64,000 nucleotides of DNA from Polyangiaceae bacterium (GCA_019637265.1 JAHBVY010000001.1:434001-498000); one strand, 5' to 3'; counted from the stretch's first letter, positions 49,275 through 57,726 are shown. Numbers and translations are program-made. Notes: a model not told the origin generated them from the letters alone.

Positions 49275-50603
49275 TCAAGCGGGGCCGCTCTGCTTGCACC
49301 CGAACAGGATGCCGATGTTGGCGGCGTCGTCCGCCTGCACCACGCTGCAGGTCGCTGGGCACAGGATGACGCGGTCGCTGTCGATGTAGAACGCCCCGGG
49401 GGTGCACGCCGCCTCGTTCGGCACCTGATTGAACACCTGCTCGGCCCCACCGCCGCCCGGTGTGTACGTCACCAGCACCGTCTCGAGATCGATCTGCTCG
49501 CCGTTGCTCGGCGGTACGATGTCAAACTCGCACGCGACCTGCGACCCTGCGATGACACCGTCCGCGATGGCGAGGAAGATGCTGTCGAAGTTGTCGTTGT
49601 CGCAGCTCGGGTAGCGGAGCCCCTCGGTCATGATGCTGAGCGCCTGGTAGCCGGTGCCGTTGCCTGCCGAGCCGGGGCTGCAGCGGCCGTTCTGGATGGG
49701 CTCGGTGGGCGGCCAGGGCGTGGTCGAGGGGTTGTTCGCCGCGAGGCCGACGATGCTGTAGAAGCGGTAGTTCCGCTCGCCCGTCAGGTCGCCGAAGTGG
49801 AGCGGTGAGAGGGTGCGGAGCAGCTGGTCGAACTGGTCTGCCACGGTGGGGCCGTCAGCCACCCTGTCGCGGTCGTTCATGGTCACGCCACCGAACGAGC
49901 AGTTCACGCCGTCGTCGCTGATCTCCACGAACATCTTGAAGGAGTCCTCACGGAGCCACTCGCCCCAGCCGTTGGGGGCCAGGCCGAAGAGGTCCGGGTT
50001 GTTGAAGCCATTGAGCGCGATGCAGAGCGAATCGTGGCTCTCGACCTGGACGCTGAAGTGGCGGAAGCGCTCGGTGTTGACCGGCTGGGGTGGGGGGCTG
50101 GCGCAGCCGCCCGCGGGGATCCCGCTGAGCGGCGCCTCCACGCAGACGCGCTGGCTCGACGTCCTGCCGTGACGGCCGATCATGATCACCCGGTAGTCGA
50201 TCTCCGAGGCGCCGATGATGCTGGCGAAGTTCTGGTTGATGTTGCGGATGACCGCCGCGATCTCCCCGCTCATGCTGCCGGAGTTGTCGATCATGAAGAT
50301 GATGTCGATCGGCTTCTTCACGAGCGTCGCCTCACCGGAGCTCGCTTGACAGGCGCTGTCCGCGTTGAGGCCACCGTCATCGGTGCTGGCGTCGAGGTGG
50401 AGCGAGCCACCGGAGCCACCGAAGTCGCCCCCGGCGGTGCCGCCGTTGTTACCCGAGCCGCCGCTGTTGCCGCCGCCGCCCGAGCCACCGAAGAGCTGAC
50501 CGTCGCCCCCTGAGCTCTCACCCGAGCCACAGCCCGGAGCCAACCAGGCGATGAGGCCGGATGCTGCGATCGCCCACAAGGCGCGTGATGGGAGTCGAGT
50601 CAT
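49275..50603 (-). CDS. VWA-domain lipoprotein
   Basis: A 442-residue surface lipoprotein. The signal peptide ends LIAWLAPGC, giving a lipidated Cys at about residue 25. A Gly/Ser/Asn-rich linker (~27-75) ends in an Asp-rich DASTDDGG segment typical of myxobacterial lipoproteins. The von Willebrand factor A domain starts IDIIFMIDNSGSMSGEIAAV, with the metal-binding DxSxS motif intact. A Gly-rich hydrophobic C-terminus includes IDLETVLVTYTPGGGGAEQV and several Cys likely forming disulfides. It probably binds a protein or matrix partner outside the cell. It converges with sdhB. Confidence 0.82.
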   Translation of the reverse strand: MTRLPSRALWAIAASGLIAWLAPGCGSGESSGGDGQLFGGSGGGGNSGGSGNNGGTAGGDFGGSGGSLHLDASTDDGGLNADSACQASSGEATLVKKPIDIIFMIDNSGSMSGEIAAVIRNINQNFASIIGASEIDYRVIMIGRHGRTSSQRVCVEAPLSGIPAGGCASPPPQPVNTERFRHFSVQVESHDSLCIALNGFNNPDLFGLAPNGWGEWLREDSFKMFVEISDDGVNCSFGGVTMNDRDRVADGPTVADQFDQLLRTLSPLHFGDLTGERNYRFYSIVGLAANNPSTTPWPPTEPIQNGRCSPGSAGNGTGYQALSIMTEGLRYPSCDNDNFDSIFLAIADGVIAGSQVACEFDIVPPSNGEQIDLETVLVTYTPGGGGAEQVFNQVPNEAACTPGAFYIDSDRVILCPATCSVVQADDAANIGILFGCKQSGPA

Positions 50604-50803
50604 GTGTCAGGTACCTCCGCGGTTCAGGGTAGCATTGGGGGGGCCGCTTCAGGAACCCTGACCTGGCGAGTCCCCCGCGGCAACGCGGAGGAAACGCGCT
50701 GCCGGTCTTGTGCTGCCAAGCGGAAGGGTTACATTCGCGCCCCTTCTGGCGTGGCGCAGCTCGCTTCACGCTCATTTCAGCAGCCAAGGACCTGGAAATC
50801 ACG

Positions 50804-51274
50804 ATGCTCGATCTGCCTGACGCCGGCCTGTACCGCACGACTCAGCCTTACCCTGGCCACGAAGAGGAGTTCCCCGCTGGGGTGCTGGTGTACCTCGGTC
50901 AACCGCAAAACGGCGGGATGAAGTTCGTGGTGCGCCCAGGGCGGAACACCAATAACCGCTGGTTCTGGGGCGAGCCAACCACCCCGCTGCGCTCACCCAC
51001 CTGGGCGAAGACGCTGCGGGCCCTGCCGCCCGAGGGCTTCTACACGCTCCCGGACACGATCGATCTCGAGGGGGGTGGGCGCTGGCTGAAGAACGCCATC
51101 GTCCAGCTGGGCTACAACAACAAGGGTCAGGGCATCATCTTCGTCGGGGAGCGGCGGGACGCGGAGGCGGCCAACGCGCTGTTCTTCGCCGAGAGCGGCC
51201 TCATCGTGAGCGACGAGCTACTCGATCGCCTCGAGTGGGCGCCCATCCTCCCGGTCCCGGCGTCCGACGCTTGA
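50804..51274 (+). CDS. Conserved hypothetical protein
   Basis: A 156-residue soluble protein of no family I recognise. It has many aromatic and Gly residues and beta-prone stretches (GLYRTTQPYPGHEEEFPAGV, KFVVRPGRNTNNRWFWGE, FYTLPDTIDLEGGGRWLKNA, IVQLGYNNKGQGIIFVGERR). There is no signal peptide or membrane segment. ATG 50804 begins the compact reading; a frame extension upstream has no support. Its stop overlaps the TTG start proposed for the CAP-domain lipoprotein. Confidence 0.6.
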   Translation: MLDLPDAGLYRTTQPYPGHEEEFPAGVLVYLGQPQNGGMKFVVRPGRNTNNRWFWGEPTTPLRSPTWAKTLRALPPEGFYTLPDTIDLEGGGRWLKNAIVQLGYNNKGQGIIFVGERRDAEAANALFFAESGLIVSDELLDRLEWAPILPVPASDA

Positions 51275-52332
51275 GCCAGGTGGCCTCGGCAAGCGGTGTT
51301 CCCACGTGGGTTTCTGGGCTCACGTGGGAAGCCGACCTTGGGGCGCCTGCGCTCGAACGGGTCTCCAAGCCTAGGATTTCCAAGCTCAGGCTCTCCAAGC
51401 TGGGGACCCGCGCGCTGGGTGTTTTCATCCCGGGGGTCCTCGCGCTCGGCGCCTTCGCGGCGAGCGGCTGCTCACCGAAGTGCGCTGAGCCGCCCCCGCC
51501 GCCGCTCGAGCGCCCTTCGGGGCCGCTCGAGCGCGCCGCCGCGGAGCAGTACGTCTTGAAGCTCGTGAACCGTCACCGCGCCGCGCACGATCTGCCGCCC
51601 GTGGAGTGGGACGAAGCGGCGGCGGAGGCGGGGCGGCGTCACGCGGCGGACATGGCGGCGCGCGGCTTCACGGCGCACCTCGGCAGCGACGGTTCAGTGC
51701 CCGAGCAGCGCTACAGCGAGTCCGGTGGCGCTCACCTGGTGCAGGAGAACGCCGCTTGCTTCTTCGACGGGGTCGCGCGGGAGCTCGATCCGGAGCCGCG
51801 CTTCGACCCCCGGCAGCTCGAGGCCATCCAGGACGCGTTCTACAACGAGGTGCCGCCCCACGACGGCCACCGCACCAACATCTTGAAGCGTTGGCACACG
51901 GGCTTCGGCGTCGGCTTGGCGAAGCCGCGCGGGGTGGAGCAGCCGTGCATGGCGCAAGAGTTCGTGGATGAGTACGCCAAGCTGACTGATTTGCCGAAGG
52001 TGGCTGCGCGGCGTCAGGTCATCACGGTGAGCGGTGAGCTGCTCGAACCAGCGGTGTTCGGGGCGATTGGCCTCGGCCGCATCGAGCCAGCGCGCCCGCT
52101 CACGCCCGAGGCGCTGAACCAGACGTCGAGCTACCACATGCCGGCGCCGGACACGCTCTACTCGCCCGCCGGCTTCGTCACCCCCAAGCCCGTCCAGGTG
52201 AACGGCAACCGCTTCTCCATCGAGCTCGAGCTGGGCGCGCAGGCGGGGCGCTACCTGGTGAGCGTGTGGGCGCGCATGCCCGGGTCAGATGAGCTGACCA
52301 TGGTGAGCCTCCGCACCATCACGGTGAAGTGA
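51271..52332 (+). CDS. CAP (SCP/PR1)-domain lipoprotein
   Basis: A 353-residue exported protein. A long basic N-region leads to VFIPGVLALGAFAASGCSPK, with a lipobox Cys. Residues ~85-235 form a CAP domain: VLKLVNRHRAAHDLPPVEWD, AGRRHAADMAARGFTAHLGS, ENAACFF, HDGHRTNILKRWHTGFGVGL, with the typical cavity His residues. A ~100-residue beta-rich domain follows (YLVSVWARMPGSDELTMVSL). CAP proteins bind ligands or act on the cell surface; the function here is unknown. The start is uncertain: TTG 51271 (overlapping the previous stop) or GTG 51280. The DNA for residues ~25-50 has short repeated AAGCTC/CTCCAAGC units. Confidence 0.75.
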   Translation: MSQVASASGVPTWVSGLTWEADLGAPALERVSKPRISKLRLSKLGTRALGVFIPGVLALGAFAASGCSPKCAEPPPPPLERPSGPLERAAAEQYVLKLVNRHRAAHDLPPVEWDEAAAEAGRRHAADMAARGFTAHLGSDGSVPEQRYSESGGAHLVQENAACFFDGVARELDPEPRFDPRQLEAIQDAFYNEVPPHDGHRTNILKRWHTGFGVGLAKPRGVEQPCMAQEFVDEYAKLTDLPKVAARRQVITVSGELLEPAVFGAIGLGRIEPARPLTPEALNQTSSYHMPAPDTLYSPAGFVTPKPVQVNGNRFSIELELGAQAGRYLVSVWARMPGSDELTMVSLRTITVK

Positions 52333-52426
52333 CGCCTGGCTCACCCTCGCTCCGCCGCGCCTGCGGTGAGCTTGCAGGGGGCCGCGAGTCGGTGAGCTGC
52401 CTGCCTCGCGAGTCGGCGCGCCGGTC

Positions 52427-53551
52427 ATGAGCCGCCCGCCGGCGCACGGCCCCGTTCGAGCGCGCGTCCGATCCCGTGAAGAAACGGCGCTGCGCGGCCT
52501 CGAATGGTCCGCGGGTGGCCTCTTGGCTTCCGCTGCGTGGCGTCCGGGGATAGCCTCGGGGCGCGTGAGCGGCGAGGGACAGCTAGGGCAGCGGATCGCG
52601 GGCCGCTACGAGCTCTGCGAGGTGCTCGCTCGGGGCGGGATGAGCCTCGTGTATCGCGCCGTGGATCATCGGACTCAGCGCGAGGTCGCGATCAAGCTGC
52701 TCCACGAGGGGCTGGCGGATCGCGCGGATTTGAACGTGCGGATGGTGCGCGAGTACCGCGCGATGCGGCTGCTCGAGGGCAGCGCTGCCGTCGAGGTGTT
52801 GGAGCTCGCGGTCGGCGCCTCGGGCGCGCTGTGCCTCGTGATGGAGCTGCTCCGCGGGGTGGATTTCGACGACTACCTGACCAGCGCGCAGGATGAGCAC
52901 GGTCAGCTCCCCGTACAAGATGTGCTCGACCTGCTCGATCCGGTGGTGGCGACCCTCGAGCGTGGTCACGAGGCGGGGATCATCCACCGCGATCTCAAGC
53001 CAGGGAACCTGTTCGTGCTGTCGGAGAGCGCGGATCGCTCCGGGACCTTCAACGTCAGCGGGTCGGCCGGGTCGCCGCGAAGTGGCTGGGGGGCGCGGGT
53101 CCGGCTGCTCGATTTCGGCTTCTGTCGCGCGGGGCTGCGCTCGATCACCCCGGACGGCACGGTGCTCGGCTCACCGAGCTACATCCCACCGGAGGTGTGG
53201 CGTGGCCACGCGAGCCAGACGAGCGCGGCGTGCGACATCTACTCGCTCGGCGCCATCGTGTTCCGCTTGCTCGGAGGCCGCGTGCCCTTCGACGCCGAGC
53301 GACTGACTGAGAAATTGGCCTTGGTGTGCTCGAGCCCTCGGCCGAGCCTCTGGGCGCTGCGCCCCGAGCTGCCTCCCGAGGTGGACGAGTGGGTGGCGCA
53401 GGTGCTCGCGGTGTCGCCCGACGCGCGTTTCCGCAAGGTAAGAGGGATGTGGGAGGCGCTCCAGAGCGTCCTCGGGTGCGCGCCGCGCACGCCACGAAGG
53501 CAAGGACGAGCCCCGCTGCGTGACTGCTCGTGGGGCGGTGAGGAGAGGTGA
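52427..53551 (+). CDS. Eukaryote-like Ser/Thr protein kinase
   Basis: A 374-residue soluble kinase with a complete catalytic domain at ~60-330. The Gly loop is VLARGGMSLVYRAVD, the catalytic Lys is in EVAIKLLHEG, the catalytic loop is IIHRDLKPGNLF, the Mg-binding DFG is in VRLLDFGFCRAG and the activation/P+1 region is GTVLGSPSYIPPEVWRGHAS. There is no PASTA, WD or membrane segment. The first ~45 residues are low-complexity, so GTG 52565 is an alternative start. It could phosphorylate proteins read by the FHA proteins at 19-21 kb. It ends 3 bases before the peroxiredoxin start, suggesting co-transcription. Confidence 0.88.
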   Translation: MSRPPAHGPVRARVRSREETALRGLEWSAGGLLASAAWRPGIASGRVSGEGQLGQRIAGRYELCEVLARGGMSLVYRAVDHRTQREVAIKLLHEGLADRADLNVRMVREYRAMRLLEGSAAVEVLELAVGASGALCLVMELLRGVDFDDYLTSAQDEHGQLPVQDVLDLLDPVVATLERGHEAGIIHRDLKPGNLFVLSESADRSGTFNVSGSAGSPRSGWGARVRLLDFGFCRAGLRSITPDGTVLGSPSYIPPEVWRGHASQTSAACDIYSLGAIVFRLLGGRVPFDAERLTEKLALVCSSPRPSLWALRPELPPEVDEWVAQVLAVSPDARFRKVRGMWEALQSVLGCAPRTPRRQGRAPLRDCSWGGEER

Positions 53552-53554
53552 GTG

Positions 53555-54343
53555 ATGGCGATTCAGCGAACGACGAACCCCAAGGCACCCAAGCCCGCCG
53601 CGAAGGCGCCTGCCAAGGCGAAGGCGTCAGCCTCCAAGCCCGCGGCGAAGGCCTCGAAGGCGCCTGCCAAGCCCACCGCGAAGGCCTCGAAGGCACCTGC
53701 CAAGCCCGCCGCGAAGGCGCCCGCCTCGAAGGCGCCTGCCAAGCCCACCGCGAAGGCCTCGAAGGCACCTGCCAAGCCCGCCGCGAAGGCGAAAGCCGTG
53801 AAGCCCGCGGAGGCACCCAAGGCTGCCAAGCCCGCCGCGAAGGCGAAGGCACCCAAGGCTGCGGAGCCCGCGGCGACGGGGGGGCCGCTCGAGGTGGGCG
53901 CCGCGGCGCCGCGCTTCGAGCTCTCGAACCAAGCCGGGGAGCTCGTCTCCTCCAAGGCCTTCGAGGGGCAGCGCTACGTGGTGTACTTCTACCCCAAGGA
54001 CGACACCCCCGGCTGCACCACGGAGGCCTCCGGGTTTCAGGCCCTGGCGCCCGCCTTCCAGGCCGCGGGCGTGGCGGTGCTGGGGGTCAGCCCCGACAGC
54101 GCCGCGAGCCACGCGCGCTTCGCGGAGAAGTACGGCCTCGGGTTCCAGCTCCTGTCCGATCCTGAGAAGACGCTCGCTCAAGCCTACGGCGTGTGGGTGA
54201 TGAAGAAGAACTACGGCCGCGAGTACCTCGGCATCCAGCGCGCGACCTTCCTGGTGGGCGCGGATGGGCGCATCGCGCGGGTGTGGCCGCGCGTGCGCGT
54301 GGATGGCCACGCGGAGAAGGTGCTCGCGGCGGTCGGCGGATGA
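53555..54343 (+). CDS. BCP-type peroxiredoxin with histone-H1-like Lys/Ala/Pro tail
   Basis: A 262-residue protein. Residues ~1-105 consist of repeats such as ASKAPAKPTAK and AKPAAKAPASKAPAK, resembling the basic tails of histone H1-like and HU-fusion proteins. The remainder is a bacterioferritin-comigratory-type peroxiredoxin: LEVGAAAPRFELSNQAGELV, then YVVYFYPKDDTPGCTTEASG with the peroxidatic Cys in PxxxTxxC-like context. The second Cys usual five residues later is absent (Ala/Ser/Gly there), so it is probably a 1-Cys enzyme or uses another resolving thiol. VLGVSPDSAASHARFAEKYG and RATFLVGADGRIARVWPRVR complete the fold. The tail may bring the enzyme to DNA. GAGGAGAGG precedes the start. 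It follows the kinase by 3 bases. Confidence 0.85.
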   Translation: MAIQRTTNPKAPKPAAKAPAKAKASASKPAAKASKAPAKPTAKASKAPAKPAAKAPASKAPAKPTAKASKAPAKPAAKAKAVKPAEAPKAAKPAAKAKAPKAAEPAATGGPLEVGAAAPRFELSNQAGELVSSKAFEGQRYVVYFYPKDDTPGCTTEASGFQALAPAFQAAGVAVLGVSPDSAASHARFAEKYGLGFQLLSDPEKTLAQAYGVWVMKKNYGREYLGIQRATFLVGADGRIARVWPRVRVDGHAEKVLAAVGG

Positions 54344-54350
54344 GCGCGTA

Positions 54351-54513
54351 GTCAGGGGTTCTGATGACCGCACGGGCGCCGCCCGGCGCGCCGTGGTCAG
54401 CGGCTCTGACGAGCGCTCGGTGCACTGGCAGCCTCCGCGCGCTGCGGTCAGTGACTCTGATGGTAGCGCCGGTGTATCGGTGGCCTCGGTGCCTTGCCGT
54501 CAGTAGTTCTGAC
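54351..54513. repeat. Spaced array of GTCAG-N5-CTGAY palindromes
   Basis: Four 15-bp elements at 54351, 54396, 54447 and 54499, each GTCAG, five bases, CTGAC or CTGAT, spaced 45, 51 and 52 bp. They fill the convergent gap between the peroxiredoxin and EAL genes. A fifth of the same form lies at 61776 and similar ones lie inside genes at 12379 and 15388. Confidence 0.75.
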
Positions 54514-54558
54514 TTAGTGCGATGTAGTCAGCTGGCCTTTTCATGAGCAGCCGCCTCG

Positions 54559-55347
54559 TCACGGCCGAGGCGGCCAGCTGATCTTCGGCAGGGGGAAGCC
54601 CGGGCGCGCGAACAGGTAGCCCTGGCCGTAGTGGGCCCCGGTGTCCCGCGCCGCCTCGTACTCCTCGTAGGTCTCGATGCCCTCCGCCACCACCAGCGCG
54701 CCCAGGTCGATGCACAGGCGTACCACGCCGGTGACCAGCCGATGCTGTCGCGAGCTCTTGTCGATCCCGCAGATGAGCCCGCGATCGAGCTTGACCACCT
54801 TGGGCTCGAGGTCGGCGATGCGCTTCAGGTTGGAGTAACCCGCGCCCAGATCGTCCACCACCAAGTGGATGCCGCCGCGCGAGCGGATCTCCCGCAGCAC
54901 GCTGAAGCACAGCTCGAAGTATTTGAATGGCACGCTCTCGGTCACCTCCACGTAGATGTCGTGGTCGTGACAGAAGACGGGGTCGTCAGGGCGCACCAGC
55001 CAGCTCTCGTTCAGCTCGCTCGGGTGCACGTTGACGAACAGCGGCAACCCGCTCGAGAGCGGCACCGCGATCTCGCGGATCATGCGGCCGAGCCGCCCGG
55101 AGCAGCCGGTGTCGACCGCGCGCTCGAAGAGCACCGTGGGGTTCGCGAACGCCTCCACGGTGCAGCGGACCAGCGCCTCGTAGGCGAACAGCGCGCCGTC
55201 GTCCAAGTTGACGATCGGTTGGAACACGACGGAGAGCTCGTCCGCCTGGACCATGCTGTCGATGGCCAGCATCGAGTCGCGGCGCCGGAAGGTGCCGTCA
55301 GGGGGCGCGTTGGGCGCCTCGGAGAGGCTGTTGGTGCGATAGGCCAT
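54559..55347 (-). CDS. EAL-domain c-di-GMP phosphodiesterase
   Basis: A 262-residue stand-alone EAL domain that should hydrolyse c-di-GMP to pGpG. Motif positions are all present: YEALVR (the EAL Glu), LFVNVHPSEL (Asn), IYVEVTESVP (Glu), LVVDDLGAGYSNLKRI (Asp-Asp), KVVKLDRGLI (Lys), LVVAEGIETYEEY (Glu) and YGQGYLFARP (Gln). There is no sensory or membrane domain, so it is a cytoplasmic enzyme controlled by other means. Start at Met 55347 (MAYRTNSL); Met 55269 nearer the domain is possible. It diverges from the following lipoprotein gene and converges with the peroxiredoxin. Confidence 0.9.
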   Translation of the reverse strand: MAYRTNSLSEAPNAPPDGTFRRRDSMLAIDSMVQADELSVVFQPIVNLDDGALFAYEALVRCTVEAFANPTVLFERAVDTGCSGRLGRMIREIAVPLSSGLPLFVNVHPSELNESWLVRPDDPVFCHDHDIYVEVTESVPFKYFELCFSVLREIRSRGGIHLVVDDLGAGYSNLKRIADLEPKVVKLDRGLICGIDKSSRQHRLVTGVVRLCIDLGALVVAEGIETYEEYEAARDTGAHYGQGYLFARPGFPLPKISWPPRP

Positions 55348-55535
55348 GCTGCTCGAGGGGTGGGGGTGCAGCGTCCGCGGGAGCCGCGTGCCCCACGCAC
55401 CGATCCGTAGCACCCATCGAGGTGCTACTGAAGCCGCTCGGCGTTGGCAGGTCGTTTGAGCTAACCTCGGCCCACCCGAGCCACCGAGAGGAGCCAACGC
55501 GAGGCGCTCCCGAGGTGTCGTGGAGAGGAGCCCTG

Positions 55536-56675
55536 ATGCGAGAGCCTGTCACCCCACCCCGTTGCTCGAGCTCACGCGGCTCGGGCTCACGTCACGCGAG
55601 TCACGTGAGCGACTCGGCGGCGCCCCGCGCCCGGCGGTCGGTGCCGCGGAGCGCTGCACCCTCGAGCGCTGAGCCCTTGGGCGGCGTGGCCCGCTCCAGC
55701 GCGAGTGGTGGAAAAGCGGCGCGGGGCCTCCGTCGGTTTTGGACAGGTGTGTTGACGCTGGCGGCGCTCGGCTTGGCGGCGCCGCTCGTCCTCGGGTGTG
55801 AAGATCGCGCGGAGGTGAGCGTCGCGCGCGCCGAGCCTCACGCGGAGCGGCTGGTTCAGATCATCGCGGAGGACGTGGCTCAGGTCGAACGGGGCCTGCC
55901 CGCTGGGGCCACGGCGCTGGGCAAGCGGCTGTTCCCGGCTCGCGCGAAGGACGCCGACGCGGGGGCCGCGGGTGAGGCCGACGCGGGGGCCGCCGACGGT
56001 GAGCGGCCCGTGAAGGACGCGATGGCGCTCCAGACGGCGCTCGAGGACGTGCGGCGCGAGAACGACGATCTGCGCCCGGCCAAGAGCACCTTCTTCGCCA
56101 TCACCTCGCCGGCGGGCATCGTGTGGCGTAACGATCAGGATCAAGATCGCATGGCGGGTCAGCCGCTGTTCGATTTCTATCCAGGGCTGAAGCCCGCGGC
56201 GACGGGGAGCGCGCCGCTGGTGCGCGCGCGGGGGAGCATGGAAGCGGCGAGCGGGATCCGCGGGCGTGAGGACGCTCAGTGGGTGGTCGCGAGCCCGATC
56301 CGTGAGGCAGGCGCGGCGAGCGGCCCGGTGCGGGCGGTGTACGCGAGCGGTTGGTCTTGGACCAGCTACGCGTATCGCCTCGAGAACGCGCTCCAGACCT
56401 GGATCCGCGAGGAAATGAAGGACGTGGACAAGCCCACCAAGGCGCCGCTCACTTACGTCCTGCTCGTGGTGGGTGAGCAGGTCTACGGCGCGCCGGTGGT
56501 GCCCGTCGCCAACCTCGAGCTGGTCCGCGGTCTCCCGGTGCTGAGCGAGCTCAAGGCCTCGGGCAAGTTCAAGCGTCAGCTCTCCCTCAGCAACCGCGCC
56601 TTCGGCCTCGTGGCCCTGCCAGCGCCCGCGCTGGGCGATGACGTCGCCGTCGCGCTGCTCCGCAGCGAGCCTTAG
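55536..56675 (+). CDS. Lipoprotein with putative Cache-like sensor fold
   Basis: A 379-residue protein. A ~65-residue basic leader precedes LTLAALGLAAPLVLGCEDRA, a hydrophobic segment with a lipobox-like LVLGC. Next is a helical stretch with a DADAGAA duplication (AKDADAGAAGEADAGAADG). The rest has strands and helices suggestive of a PDC/Cache ligand-binding module (STFFAITSPAGIVWRNDQDQ, MAGQPLFDFYPGL, QWVVASPIREAGA, YVLLVVGEQVYGAPVV), where 'ITSPAGIVWRND' mirrors the strand that often lines the pocket. That fold call is inference. It could be an extracytoplasmic sensor without an attached output. GAGAGGAG precedes ATG 55536. The long basic leader is unusual for a lipoprotein. Confidence 0.6.
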   Translation: MREPVTPPRCSSSRGSGSRHASHVSDSAAPRARRSVPRSAAPSSAEPLGGVARSSASGGKAARGLRRFWTGVLTLAALGLAAPLVLGCEDRAEVSVARAEPHAERLVQIIAEDVAQVERGLPAGATALGKRLFPARAKDADAGAAGEADAGAADGERPVKDAMALQTALEDVRRENDDLRPAKSTFFAITSPAGIVWRNDQDQDRMAGQPLFDFYPGLKPAATGSAPLVRARGSMEAASGIRGREDAQWVVASPIREAGAASGPVRAVYASGWSWTSYAYRLENALQTWIREEMKDVDKPTKAPLTYVLLVVGEQVYGAPVVPVANLELVRGLPVLSELKASGKFKRQLSLSNRAFGLVALPAPALGDDVAVALLRSEP

Positions 56676-56905
56676 AGCGCCTCCGGTGGGGCGGTAACCC
56701 ACCGATCAGGCCGCGAGCTAACATTTCCTTGCGGAATGGGTGGGTGGGGGTTGGGATGCGTGGGGTCGCGCCTGGGTCCAGCGTCCCTGCCGGTCCTCGC
56801 TGGCCGCCTGGCGTGGCGTGGCGCGCGGCGCGCCCAGTGGGGGTCGCTGCGCCGCTCACGAACAGTCTAACTGATCATGAGCAGTGACCACGAGCTGCCT
56901 GGCTA

Positions 56906-56965
56906 GGGCGGGTTTGAAACCCGCCCCTACGCTTGAACGTTTGAGACCCGCCCTTACGGGCCGCG
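56906..56965 (+). repeat. GGGCGGGTTT palindrome plus degenerate second copy
   Basis: An exact copy of the 21069 palindrome (arms GGGCGGGTTT/AAACCCGCCC) is followed by a degenerate half, GTTTGAGACCCGCCCTTACG. A third decayed version (GTCCGCCCCTGCGGGCCGC) reaches into the next gene at ~57012-57032. The surrounding gap 56676-56989 is convergent and otherwise holds only the palindrome at 56724 and a GGGTGGGTGGGGG tract. Confidence 0.7.
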
Positions 56966-56989
56966 CCCAGGCGTCGTCTGCCCGCCTGA

Positions 56990-57226
56990 CTAGCGCGGGC
57001 TCGAGGCGTTCGAGGTCCGCCCCTGCGGGCCGCCGAAGCTCAGCGGTGCGTCGGGGCCCTGACGGCCTAGGCGGTGGAGGGCGAACAGGGCGGCGAGCAG
57101 CGAGGCCACGGTGAGCCAGGCGCCGACGCTGGCCCCGCCCATCGCCGACGCGCCGATCCCCACGAGCGCTCCGGTGAGGCCGCCGGCGAGCACGCGGCGA
57201 TCGAGGTCGAGCCGCGGCTCGGTCAC
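56990..57226 (-). CDS. Small two-helix membrane protein
   Basis: A 78-residue protein with two likely transmembrane helices (AGGLTGALVGIGASAMGGAS and VGAWLTVASLLAALFALHRL) and short charged ends. Its GTG start overlaps the stop of the lipoprotein gene upstream (GTGA), which supports it being real. The last ~20 residues (GGPQGRTSNASSPR) are encoded by decayed palindromic repeat DNA, so the C-terminus may be a recent extension. Function unknown. Confidence 0.5.
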   Translation of the reverse strand: MTEPRLDLDRRVLAGGLTGALVGIGASAMGGASVGAWLTVASLLAALFALHRLGRQGPDAPLSFGGPQGRTSNASSPR

Positions 57227-57726
57227 GGCCAACCCCGGGCGTCGGCGTTGACCAAGAAGTCGCGGACGTCGCGCTTCAGCTTGTTCTCCGCGGTGGCCAC
57301 CGTGTGGTCGTCGTACAAGTAGTGATCGTCGGAGAGCACCAGCACCCGCGTTTCGGCGTCGTCGCCGGTCCCGGTGATCACGACCAAGTCGGCGGAGTGG
57401 CTCGCGGGCAGCGCGGCGCCCAGCCGTTCGCGCTCGGCGGGGGTGGTGTAGGCGATGGTGAAGCTGCGACCCGCGACGGTCACCACCCGGAGTGAGATCT
57501 CGGCGCTGCCGGCCGCGATGCGGACCTCCCGCGCGCCGCCCGGGCTGGCCCCGTGGACGCGCAGGGTGTCGACGATCAGCTGCTCGGCGCGGCGCGGTGA
57601 CAGGGGCCGCCGATCGGCGACGTCCCGGGGCGGCTCGCCGCCACAGGCGATGAGCGCGGGCGGCGCGAGCAGCGCGAGCAGGAGCCAAGCGCGGGCGCGG
57701 CGGTGTGGACGAGGTGACCAGGACAT
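57223..57726 (-). CDS. Small lipoprotein
   Basis: A 167-residue lipoprotein. The signal peptide is AWLLLALLAPPALIACGGEP, with lipobox Cys at about residue 28. The mature part is a compact alpha/beta domain with many charged residues (AEQLIVDTLRVHGASPGGAR, VRIAAGSAEISLRVVTVAGR, LVLSDDHYLYDDHTVATAEN). No family is recognised. It is coupled to the small membrane protein gene by overlapping stop and start, which suggests they act together at the envelope. Confidence 0.65.
   Translation of the reverse strand: MSWSPRPHRRARAWLLLALLAPPALIACGGEPPRDVADRRPLSPRRAEQLIVDTLRVHGASPGGAREVRIAAGSAEISLRVVTVAGRSFTIAYTTPAERERLGAALPASHSADLVVITGTGDDAETRVLVLSDDHYLYDDHTVATAENKLKRDVRDFLVNADARGWP

Noticed and set aside
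53563-53955. Minus-strand Ala/Gly/Phe-rich frame opposite the peroxiredoxin tail
   Set aside because: Antisense shadow of the Lys/Ala repeat; no start signal or homology.
54351-54513. Spaced repeats as a CRISPR-like array
   Set aside because: Repeat units are only 15 bp with internal variation, intervals differ (45-52 bp), and there are no cas genes.
56587-56859. Small minus-strand frame ending near 56587
   Set aside because: Overlaps the end of the lipoprotein gene and consists of Arg/Ala/Gly-rich sequence without a ribosome-binding site.
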